Below, one piece after another: positions 23,030 through 33,641 of a DNA stretch of 64,000 nucleotides. Each line of letters opens with the position of its first letter. The first letter of the stretch is position 1. The position numbers were made by a program, and so were the translations under genes. The DNA comes from Spisula solida. Lineage: Eukaryota > Mollusca > Bivalvia > Venerida > Mactridae. The notes beneath the pieces are model-generated. The model was not told where the DNA came from, searched no databases, and saw only the letters and a list, made by a program, of their open reading frames with translations. The DNA lies in NCBI GenBank assembly GCA_947247005.1, contig OX365955.1, positions 36,435,822-36,499,821 on the forward strand, read 5' to 3'.

Positions 23030-24192
23030 CAAAGGTGCCCATATGACCCTGGATCACTCACCCGAGTAATATCCACAAGTTAAATCAATAAATCATAAAA
23101 GTATATTTTGTGAAAACTATAAGTAAACATACGAGTTTTTAATGTTTCTTACAAAAATATAATAATAAATTTAGCTCAGAAAATATTAAAGTTTACCTCC
23201 TCCGACAAAAAATTAATGACATTATTTACATATCCTTTCCGCTACCACGATTTTTGGGGGGTTATGAGAAATTCATATGGTCCCTGAGACACTATTGACT
23301 TGCAGCACTGATAAAAACTCGATACATCCGGATGCTACACACCTACCCTAAACCGAAAGTAGAAAAAATGTCAATATTTCGACTAAAGGTCACGGAAATG
23401 ACGATGTGACGGTGACCCTTGCGCGAAAAACTTTTTTTTTTTTTTTTTTTTTTTAGCTTGACAGGACTACTTTTTGGCCCCTTTAGGGCATTGTTCCTGA
23501 CCCCTTTTGTCTAGCCTTATATTCCTGCTATAGAAAAATAAAAACGTTTTGGCGCTAAATGTTAATGCAATTCCACAGGGAATCGTACCGCAATGGCGGG
23601 TAGGACCAGTAATTTCAGTTTTGTAAAATCTACGTTCAAAGCCCTCTTTAAATGGGTCTAGCGGGCCCAAAAACCTGTGCACGACCCTGGGCCCGTAATA
23701 TCCTGTAGTCTGGGATGCCTGTGTACACATGACAGCAAAATTCCCGAATTTGGGCATTTAGGTCGAAAACTACGGAAGGCCGAAATGGCCATCTCGGCGA
23801 GTCTGCATAAGTACGCTATGGTAGCGGAAAGGATATATGGCATATATTTTATATAAATTCATAACGTTAGTGACTTGAATAGGATCCCTTATTATATAGA
23901 CGGAATGGTAATAACTCCATTATGTCGAAGTGATTACCTTCAGTGCCTAAGTGATTATTATTATTATCAGTATTACAATAATATACAAACACCCAGCAAT
24001 ATGTTATCGTATCTTAAGGTAAAGTCAGTATAATTTCATGAGAAGATTGGTTCCTGTATAACAAACAAGTGACCACCAAGACGGGACCAATATGTTTGCT
24101 TATAGTTTTCATGAAAGATACTTTTATGAGTGATTGATTTAACTTGTGGATATTAATCAGGTGAGTGATCCAGGGTCATCTTGGTCCCTTTG
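23030..24192. mobile_element. About 1.16-kb TIR element with roughly 100-bp ends
   Basis: The left end (from CAAAGGTGCC...TGACCCTGGATCACTCACC) is mirrored at the right end through ATCCACAAGTTAAATCAAT and GAAAACTATAAG. Imperfect matches extend for about 100 bp. It contains a second, nested TIR element at 23231-23835. No transposase was recognised and no clear target duplication was found. Confidence 0.65.
23231..23835. mobile_element. Nested TIR element with poly-T tract
   Basis: TATCCTTTCCGCTACCA at 23231 is exactly mirrored at 23819-23835. The interior includes a run of about 22 T at 23432-23453 and a GC-richer part open on the minus strand (23467-23757). Its length (605 bp) and position inside the outer element show order of insertion. 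Confidence 0.55.
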
Positions 24193-24456
24193 TTTCAGTT
24201 ACATACGGCGACTGATTTTTGTCATTCAGCTTACCAGTTTTCCTTGACTGTATTCTAAACGATCTTGCCACGAGGAACTAGCAACAAATTCTTGACATAT
24301 TGAGGGAAATCGACCTTGTTGTTAAATTGGCATGACATGCCACTACCGTGAATCGAACCCACACTAACCAATGGTTCATGACCGTGGTTCGTCTGGATAT
24401 TGGTATGTTCACCCTTATGATTGACGTCAAGAATACATGTTATTATGGTATTTCCT

Positions 24457-25340
24457 GGATCTGGGTGCGTCCACAGGTAATGGTTTCATTGATTAAGAGT
24501 AAAAAAATAAAATTGTTTTTAAAATTTAATAATCTTATATAAAGGTGTATTTGTAAAGAATTGACCAGGTATCAAAAACAAGAATTGGCTTCGATATATT
24601 CATAAAGTAAGTATATTCATAAAACATGACTAAAACTACTTCCATGCAAAATCCTATCGAAATTGGTCAAGTAGTTAAGAAGTTATGCCATAAATACGTA
24701 TCACGGTGTCCACCAGATCACTGAGGTGCATCCAATAAAAACAAAAAATAGAAATATTGAGGATATCATCTACATATGTCGAATTTACTGTTGTGTAGAA
24801 ACATAATAATGTGGTAAAATTAAAGAACGCAAACGTTGGAACAGATTTACCTGGGTGACACATGTTAACTTCACTAAATGTACACGTTTGAGTCAAAACA
24901 CGAATCGGCTGCATATTTTATTGTCAAAATGACTCCATGTTTGTCAAATGACGATTTTGTGACAGCGGTTTTCATTGGTTGATTTTTATACGCTTACCAA
25001 TGAAAATGGCCGTTAGAAAACCGTCGATAACGCTAAAACCCACCTTGACCGTCCCGACAGCGTTTTACGTCTCCGAAAATTGTAAGCAAAGTTTAAACTT
25101 TGAATTACATCGTATGAAGGTAAATTTAAGCTTGTTTTCAAATGCTTTCAATGCACATACGTGATTTTATATTCACATACAGCCTAATAAAGATAATTAA
25201 TGCTGTAAATGCTGTAAATTATGAAAACCAAAATGCACCCCAGTGATAAACCTTGGTTTTGAATATATAATTTTGACCAAAAAAAAATGTTTTTAATCTT
25301 AATTAATGACACAGTTACCTGTGGGTGCGTCTGGGCAATT
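24457..25340. mobile_element. Possible TIR element with 45-bp degenerate ends
   Basis: GGGTGCGTCCACAGGTAATG at the left is mirrored imperfectly by the right end at about 25290-25340 (rc: ACGCACCCACAGGTAACTGT), with ATTAAGA following on both sides. Boundaries and family are uncertain. Confidence 0.4.
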
Positions 25341-25489
25341 ATTATTATCTCTATTTGAACTAAATAAACATTACATTTGCGGGACATTCAAAACCAAATA
25401 TTAACCAAAACGCATTTATCCGTCACAATATCGTTTATTTATATTATATATGGGTGGTGGTTGACTATTAATTTCCAAATGTACGTGCA

Positions 25490-26157
25490 TATGTTGTTAA
25501 CGGTAACAACTCATTACAACGTGTTATTTATTACTTTAAACAATAAAACGAACACACTACGTCTGGCGTGTTAAAAGCTTGCTACATAAACTACTTTGAG
25601 TAATGGAACATCTAAATTTAATTACCGTTTTAGACAAAAGGAAACAATATAAACGTCGATTAGTTATTTGGGAAATGACGCAAATTAACGGGATTATGTT
25701 GTGGTAGGAATCTCGATATATATTTGTTGGTAATTGTGCTAAATGATGCAAAGTAACAAGTGAAATGACGTCATAATAAAAAACAGAAACAACAGATTCT
25801 ATGAGAAATGAAACGGATAGATAAACCCATGACGATGATAAATTGCACCACAGTGAAGCCATATGGCGATATACGTGAAATAACATACATGCTGACTGAC
25901 TTACATGTAATTAAGAAAGTGTTCTAATACAAGGGGTTAACAGTTCACTCGCATATCGCAAACGAGCAAGGGCTAATTACCGTTATATACATGTATATGA
26001 AATAAAACTCGTACGCAACATTAACTTATACATTGAACACAATGGAACTTCTAAGTAAATAATCTTACCAAGGAGAATACCTCTACTAGCATCTCTGTTT
26101 TCCTCTCTAATCTCTTTTCAACAATATACAATGTAGGTTGGTATGACAGTGTATATA
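25490..26157. repeat. Duplicated block, copy 2 (empty site)
   Basis: Matches 7160-8306 in direct orientation but lacks the 489-bp insertion: GCAAGGGC...ATTACCGTTATATA runs directly on. This supplies the pre-insertion state of copy 1. Confidence 0.75.
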
Positions 26158-26193
26158 CGGAGTTTTTTTAATATACGATATGTAGATATACGA

Positions 26194-26275
26194 GGGGTGT
26201 TCGGAAGGTTTCGGGGCAAGAGCCGTAATATTTTTATTTCTTGATATTTTAATTTGATAGAAAATATCTACGAGA
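26194..26275. mobile_element. Truncated mariner-type MITE fragments
   Basis: ATACGAGGGGTGTTCGGAAGGTTTCGGGGCA resembles the end of the MITE at 14698-14842. A second TACGAGAGGTGTTC at about 26267 begins another mariner-like end with no partner. Remnants only. Confidence 0.5.
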
Positions 26276-26487
26276 GGTGTTCAACTTATATTTGAACAGA
26301 ATTGAACATCCAGTATTTTCATAAATTTCACATCGAAATCGAAATGTGTTTATTCAATCGGTTGTAGTAATGTATTAAGTGATATAAACAACCACTGTAG
26401 TCTGTATAAGTGATATCCTTAGAACAGAATCAACTATTGTATCGAGTGTGTTGATTTTGCATAGTTCGATGCATCGGCCCACCCATA

Positions 26488-29400
26488 TGTATCATGCCTG
26501 TGTATCACGAAGGAAGATGTTGGTACGTGAATCATGTCTGTGTATCACCGGATGCAGATGTTGATAAGTGTATCATGTCTGTGTATTATGTCGGTGTATC
26601 GCCGGATGTAGATGTTGGTACGTGTATCATGTCGGTGTATCGCCGGATGTAGATGTTGGTACGTGTATCATGTCAGTGTATCGCCGGATGTAGATGTTGG
26701 TATGTGTATCATGTCGGTGTATCGCCGGATGTAGATGTTGGTACGTGTATCATGTCTGTGTATCAGATGATGTAGATGTTGGTAGGTGTATCATGTCGGT
26801 GTATCATGTCGATGTTTCGCCGGATTTAGATGTTGGTATGTGTATCATGTCGGTGTATCGCCGGATGCAGATGTTGGTACGTGTATCATGTCTGTGTATC
26901 ACATGATGTAGATGTTGGTACGTGTATCATGTCGGTGTATCACAGGATGTAGATGTTGGTACGTGTATCATGCCGGTGTATCACATGATGCAGATGTTGG
27001 TACGTGTGTCATGTCTGTGTATCACATGATGTAGATGTTGGTACGTGTTTCATGTATGTGTATCACATGCTGTAGATGTTGGTACGTGTATCATGTCGGT
27101 GTATCGCCGGATGTAGATGTTGGTACGTGTACCATGTCTGTGTATCACATGATGCAGATGTTGGTACGTGTATCATGTCGGTGTATCACATGATATAGAT
27201 GTTGGTATGTGTATCATGTCGGTGTATCACAGGATGTAGATGTTGGTACGTGTATCATGTCGGTGTATCACAGGATGTAGATGTTGGTACGTGTATCATG
27301 TCGGTGTATCACATGATGTAGATGTTGGAACGTGTATCATGTCGGTGTATCACATGATGTAGATGTTGGTACGTGTATCATGTCGGTGTATCACAGGATG
27401 TAGGTGTTGGTACGTGTATCATGTCGGTGTATCACAGGATGTAGATGTTGGTACGTGTACCATGTCGGTGTATCACAGGATGTAGATGTTGGTACGTGTA
27501 CCATGTCTGTGTATCGCCGGATGTAGATGTTGGTACGTGTACCATGTCTGTGTATCACAGGATGTAGATGTTGGTACGTGTATCATGTCGGTGTACCATG
27601 TCTGTGTATCGCCGGATGTAGATGTTGGTACGTGTACCATGTCTGTGTATCACAGGATGTAGATGTTGGTACGTGTACCATGTCTGTGTATCACAGGATG
27701 TATATGTTGGTACGTGTACCATGTCGGTGTATCACAGGATGTAGATGTTGGTACGTGTACCATGTCTGTGTATCACAGGATGTAGATGGTGGAACGTGTA
27801 TCATGTCTGTGTATCACAGGATGTAGATGGTGGTACGTGTATCATGTCTGTGTTTCACAGGATGTAGATGTTGGTACGTGTATCATGTCGGTGTACCATG
27901 TCTGTGTATCACAGGATGTAGATGTTGGTACGTGTATCATGTCGGTGTATCGCCGGATGTAGATGTTGGTACGTGTACCATGTCGGTGTATCGCCGGATG
28001 TAGATGTTGGTACGTGTACCATGTCGGTGTATCACAGGATGTAGATGTTGGTACGTGTACCATGTCGCAGTATCGCCGGATGTAGATGTTGGTACGTGTA
28101 CCATGTCGGTGTATCACAGGATGTAGATGTTGGTACGTGTATCATGTCTGTGTATCACAGGATGTAGATGTTGGTACGTGTACCATGTCTGTGTATCACA
28201 GGATGTAGATGTTGGTACGTGTACCATGTCGGTGTATCACATGATGTAGATGTTGGTACGTGTACCATGTCGGTGTATCACAGGATGTAGATGTTGGTAC
28301 GTGTACCATGTCTGTGTATCACAGGATGTAGATGTTGGTACGTGTACCATGTCTGTGTATCGCCGGATGTAGATGTTGGTACGTGTATCATGTCTGTGTA
28401 TCACAGGATGTAGATTTTGGTACGTGTACCATGTCTGTGTATCACAGGATGTAGATGTTGGTACGTGTACCATGTCGGTGTATCACATGATGTATATGTT
28501 GGTACGTGTACCATGTCGGTGTATCACAGGATGTAGATGTTGGTACGTGTACCATGTCTGTGTATCACAGGATGTAGATGGTGGAACGTGTATCATGTCT
28601 GTGTATCACAGGATGTAGATGGTGGTACGTGTATCATGTCTGTGTTTCACAGGATGTAGATGTTGGTACGTGTATCATGTCGGTGTACCATGTCTGTGTA
28701 TCACAGGATGTAGATGTTGGTACGTGTATCATGTCGGTGAATCGCCGGATGTAGATGTTGGTACGTGTACCATGTCGGTGTATCGCCGGATGTAGATGTT
28801 GGTACGTGTACCATGTCGGTGTATCACAGGATGTAGATGTTGGTACGTGTACCATGTCGCAGTATCGCCGGATGTAGATGTTGGTACGTGTACCATGTCG
28901 GTGTATCACAGGATGTAGATGTTGGTACGTGTATCATGTCTGTGTATCACAGGATGTAGATGTTGGTACGTGTACCATGTCTGTGTATCACAGGATGTAG
29001 ATGTTGGTACGTGTACCATGTCGGTGTATCACATGATGTAGATGTTGGTACGTGTACCATGTCGGTGTATCACAGGATGTAGATGTTGGTACGTGTACCA
29101 TGTCTGTGTATCACAGGATGTAGATGTTGGTACGTGTACCATGTCTGTGTATCGCCGGATGTAGATGTTGGTACGTGTATCATGTCTGTGTATCACAGGA
29201 TGTAGATTTTGGTACGTGTACCATGTCTGTGTATCACAGGATGTAGATGTTGGTACGTGTACCATGTCGGTGTATCACATGATGTAGATGTTGGTACGTG
29301 TACCATGTCGGTGTATCACAGGATGTAGATGTTGTACCATGTCGGTGTATCACAGGATGTAGATGTTGGTACGTGTATCATGTCTGTGTATCACAGGATG

Positions 29401-30235
29401 TAGATGTTGGTACGTGTACCGTGTCGGTGTATCGCCGGATGTAGATGTTGGTACGTGTATCATGTCTGTGTATCACAGGATGTAGATGTTGGTACGTGTA
29501 CCATGTCTGTGTATCACATGATGTAGATGTTGGTACGTGAACCATGTCTGTGTATCACATGATGTAGATGTTGGTACGTGTACCATGTCTGTGTATCACA
29601 GGATGTAGATGTTGGTACGTGTATCATGTCGGTGTATCGCCGGATGTAGATGTTGGTACGTGTATCATGTCGGTGTATCGCCGGATGTAGATGTTGGTAC
29701 GTGTATCATGTCGGTGTACCATGTCGGTGTACCATGTCGGTGTATCGCCGGATGTAGATGTTGGTACGTGTACCATGTCTGTGTATCACATGATGTAGAT
29801 GTTGGTACGTGTACCATGTCGGTGTATCGCCGGATATAGATGTTGGTACGTGTACCATGTCGGTGTACCATGTCGGTGTACCATGTCGGTGTACCATGTC
29901 GGTGTATCACATGATGTAGATGTTGGTACGTGTACCATGTCTGTGTATCACATGATGTAGATGTTGGTACGTGTACCATGTCTGTGTATCGCCGGATGTA
30001 GATGTTGGTACGTGTACCATGTCGGTGTATCACAGGATGTAGATGTTGGTACGTGTACCATGTCGGTGTATCACATGATGTAGATGTTGGTACGTGTACC
30101 ATGTCTGTGTATCGCCGGATGTAGATGTTGGTACGTGTACCATGTCTGTGTATCGCCGGATGTAGATGTTGGTACGTGTATCATGTCTGTGTATCGCCGG
30201 ATGTAGATGTTGGTACGTGTATCATGTCGGTGAAT
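26488..30235. repeat. 41-bp minisatellite, about 90 copies, with higher-order repeat
   Basis: The unit contains GATGTAGATGTTGGTACGTG, then TA(C/T)CATGTC(G/T)GTGTATC, then ACAGG, ACATG or GCCGG. Variants of these three types alternate. Occasional 13-bp partial units (GTGTACCATGTCG) interrupt the phase. A 792-bp block, 19 units plus one 13-bp partial unit, is duplicated in tandem (about 27699-28490 and 28491-29282). As 41 is not a multiple of 3, open frames cycle through all three phases with a 41-residue period. None is a credible gene. Confidence 0.95.
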
Positions 30236-30429
30236 CTCTCACTATCTCACTAGTGTTCTTCTCAAACAGTTATCAGCAAATGTTGGCGTTATTTACTTTC
30301 CATGATCTTGGTCTAGCTAACTGGTGTGGTCTAACTTTTGTGTTCATTTTCCTTGTTAATATGCCTTTCATACAAACGCTCGGAAAACTGTTACACTGTT
30401 TATGGACGCTGTGGTATGGTGGATAATTC

Positions 30430-30528
30430 ATGCCATGTCGTATATTCGCTTTTTCGCCACAACAAAGCTGACTGTATCGTATTTTGCCTTCGCTTTGTTG
30501 TGGCTAAAAACGAAAATACGACATGGCG
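30430..30528. repeat. Hairpin of about 39-bp arms
   Basis: TGCCATGTCGTATATTCGCT through GCCACAACAAAGC is mirrored at 30491-30528 with few mismatches; the loop is about 22 bases. It lies 195 bp beyond the 41-bp minisatellite. It may be a very small MITE or a small-RNA hairpin. Confidence 0.65.
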
Positions 30529-30529
30529 T

Positions 30530-31112
30530 AAATCAACGACCATAATGTGGTGCTGTGTACACAATTATAAAAGACACACGTCAATTAGTCGGTAATAAGT
30601 ATTTATTTTTAACATAGTAGCGAGACTAAACCTGAAAAAGTTAATTAGGTTAAACGTGGCTAAATATTAGATTGTGACGATTTTTATTCCAAAATATTCT
30701 TCATCATCAGATATGATGTTTCATATGATACGGATAATGGTTTGTTGAAAAATAAATAAACATTAAAATTGCAATCACAAAATGCCTTCATAAATGTACT
30801 GCTGCAGCCAATCTGAATACTATTCAAGACGACCGATATCTTAACACTGTAAACGGTTTTCACTTTCATTCCCATTCAGTACACCAGTGTAACCTGAGAA
30901 TAAATAAAACTCTGTCTTTCAACGTCCTTTAATTGGCCACCTCTAATCTTAACACAGTCTATTGACAAATTTGCACTTGGGAGGTGTTCATCTCTATTGT
31001 CCGAAGGCGTATATTTTCAAAGAAGACCACATTCTAATTTGAAAATATAACCTATATTAATGACAACGCCTTTCTGGCCGTGGTCCGTTTATCCAAGTGG
31101 TTATCCAAATAT
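30530..31112. other. Stretch without recognisable gene
   Basis: AT-rich. One 63-codon minus-strand frame (30684-30875) without support. Nothing else was seen. Confidence 0.4.
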
Positions 31113-31352
31113 GGTAATTACAAAGCATCTTCGTGGAAACCTAAATATTTTGACTTAAGTTAAAATATTGAGCGGCCCATATTTACAAAGAAACGACGAA
31201 TAATCCTTTTTGATTACTATAGCTCTTTACATAATGCTCATTTAAGTATGTAAATAATCGATAATATTTTTCCTGTTTAGCTGATACACTTCAGGACATT
31301 TTTAGATTTGAATAAAATGCCAAGTTTTCCCTTAAGAGGCTTTGTGAATACC
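31113..31352. mobile_element. MITE family C, copy 1
   Basis: Left GGTAATTACAAAGCATCTTC and inverted right CTTAAGAGGCTTTGTGAATACC form the TIRs. The body (GTGGAAACC..ATTTTGACTTAAGTTAAAAT) matches the second copy at 43002-43316. Its right border abuts the CCTGG that starts the flank of the next element. Confidence 0.6.
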
Positions 31353-31360
31353 AGCCCTGG

Positions 31361-31787
31361 CCTCAATTCCACGAAAAAACTTAAGTTATTGCTCAGCTGA
31401 GACGGCTATTCTAAATTTATTATATGACTACAATTATAGTCTTGTGAAGTAGATTGCTACCAGAAACTGTGTATTTATTGCTAAATAATGATTTTGTAGG
31501 TGATTTTTGTATGAAATGCTCATTGAAATCCAACTGTAATAAACAATAAAAAAGTGTGTACTTGAGCTTGTTATAACAGATTTAAGTTTTTTATTTTTAT
31601 TTTTATAATTTTAAGCACTATTTGCTGTAAAAATCTGACTTATTTTGTATTGCTCTATAAAATTTGCATCTAACTGTGATGTAACAATATATAAAAGTAT
31701 ACATGAACGTCATTTACCCAACAAAATATGTTTTTAAAATAGCAGTCTCAGCTGAGCAATAACTTAAGTGTTTTCGTGGAATTGGGG
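31361..31787. mobile_element. 427-bp MITE with about 46-bp TIRs and CCTGG duplication
   Basis: Left CCTCAATTCCACGAAAAAAC through TTATTGCTCAGCTGAGAC is mirrored at the right end (GTCTCAGCTGAGCAATAACT ...GGAATTGGGG). CCTGG lies on both sides (31356-31360 and 31788-31792). No coding frame. Confidence 0.8.
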
Positions 31788-31792
31788 CCTGG

Positions 31793-32953
31793 TACAATAA
31801 AATAATACAACTATAACTATAGCAAACATCCAGGTACATATACATGTACATGAAGGAAATAGCGATGGTTCTTAGTTTTCGAACATGGATGCAATATGAT
31901 ATATACTGCTGGTTATAGTATACAGCCAGCCACTCCTTGTCTAGATGTAAAAAAAGGGATCTACCAAATAACATTCAATGGGATCAAAAGTGACCTCTGC
32001 ACATCTCATCATCTATACATCGTCGTTACGGAGTCACAACAACATGACCATTTGTTTCACGTTCGACATTAACAGTTGTAGTGCGTGGACATTCGGTTTT
32101 ATCCCTGCCTAATTGACCAATGACTTCCGGCTTCGTGGGTTACCATGACAATGTTTTACAAATGTCCTGGAGACTTGAGAAACAAAAAAACTTCATTGTC
32201 TTTATTAAAATCATTTCTTAAACTAGAGCACTGGTTTAAAGATAACCAACATTGTTAAGGCAAATGATCGGAGTATACCTTCTTTCAGAAAAGCACCGGA
32301 AGTCAAAATATTGTATTTCTGGGTCAAAAGGTCGTATTTTACCTTAAATCTAGATAAATGCAGGTAAAAGAGTTGCTCTACTGTCACGGGTGTATCTCAG
32401 TGGTTTTGGTACCACCGTGTACAATTATGTACAACATGATATTCGTATTCGTATTATTTATTGACATTTTAAAGTAAATAACTTTTAGATAATCAAATGC
32501 ATCATAGCCTATGATACTACACTGCATCAACCGTCTAGTTTGTTGAGAACATATTTCAAGGTTTTGACTTCGCAACGACGATATCCAGACAGTATGCATT
32601 ATTAATTGAATATCAATGATTATCCTACAATGTATAAAAAGGACATATAAGCAGAAACTAGCAGATGCTCGAAAAAAATTAAAAATTCATTCCAACGTTT
32701 CCGCACTCAATGCGTCTTTCGCCATATTATACACACTAGTATTCTATAACAAAGCGTTTCATGTTCACGACAGACTCAATAAATGACTGCGTAGTAATTA
32801 AATAGCAGAATAAACTCCCAACTGATGTTCCGTAAGGTTAAGTTGTTTTGTATGTTATAAGTAGATCTTTATTAGTTTTGTTTATAAATGTTAGTCATCA
32901 CCTGTCTTCATGTGCTATGTTTTATGCTTTAATGTGTATTGATTGATTGAATA
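31793..32953. other. Stretch without recognisable gene
   Basis: No supported frame or repeat. The final bases (AATA, 32950-32953) are the target duplication of the retrotransposon that follows. Confidence 0.4.
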
Positions 32954-33493
32954 TGTAACATAATGGGCTTCTACCATCCATTATAATTATGCACACATGT
33001 GATATCTGAGACAGACATCTATACTGTTATTTAGATTGTATTGCATAATACAAACATTACTACCAGTCAGTTAACAAGTACTATCAATACACTATTATGA
33101 TCAGAATTATAGCCTTGGGCACATACAATAGTATGATGCAACTGAACCAATTAATATGTCTGGGCTATGTCTGGGCTGGTGAATATACGATACCAGAATG
33201 TAAGAATTAAGGAGTCGAGTCGAGGCAGCGACAGGAGTAAGACGTGTTAGTTAGGTCCGGGCGGCCGTTAACAAGCGAGTTAGCTTGGGCCATAAGCCTA
33301 GCCTTTATGCTAGAAGATTTATTAACAATTGATTGTTGACTTATGCTACGAACCTGATAGTGAGCGAAGTACTACATTGATAATTATGGAACTGTATATA
33401 TAACTTTATGAATCGACCTTATAATTATTAAACCACTTATACGATATGAAATAGTGTTACTTATTCAACACAGTCACGCTGGACTACGTGACA
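32954..33493 (+). repeat. 5' LTR
   Basis: 540 bp, beginning TGTAACATAATGGGC and ending GGACTACGTGACA. A TATA-like TATATATAA lies at about 33395-33403 and an ATTAAA poly(A)-type hexamer at 33427-33432, a normal order for promoter and processing signals near the R region. A short internal direct repeat (ATGTCTGGGCT twice) lies near 33155-33180. Confidence 0.95.
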
Positions 33494-33498
33494 ATTTA

Positions 33499-33512
33499 TG
33501 GCGTCGTGACAC
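33499..33512 (+). promoter_or_regulatory. Primer-binding site
   Basis: TGGCGTCGTGACAC begins five bases after the LTR. The TGG start pairs with the CCA end of a tRNA and the next base implies a G discriminator, as in Ser-type or some Arg-type tRNAs. The exact primer tRNA cannot be fixed without the host tRNA set. Confidence 0.7.
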
Positions 33513-33641
33513 AGCATAAGTTCAACGGAAAGAGCAACAGAAAATTGGACAGACAGCACTTGATAGCCGTGAAATCCTGCTGAAAATTGGAATCTCGGAG
33601 TAACAAGGTGAGTGAACTGGTTTTTTTCTGTACGCTTAAAA

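Noticed and set aside
26694..30102. Open frames of 70-145 codons on both strands in the 41-bp array
   Set aside because: They follow from the stop-poor repeat unit; period is 41 residues on both strands and starts and stops fall at random variant units.
26488..30235. Tandem arrays as CRISPR
   Set aside because: Units are contiguous without unique spacers and the genome is eukaryotic; the same holds for the 76-bp, 45-bp and 40-bp arrays.
33612..33641. GTG at 33612 as start of Gag-Pol
   Set aside because: A eukaryotic element is expected to start at ATG; the first in-frame ATG is 33642 with good context, and the upstream part covers a splice-donor motif.
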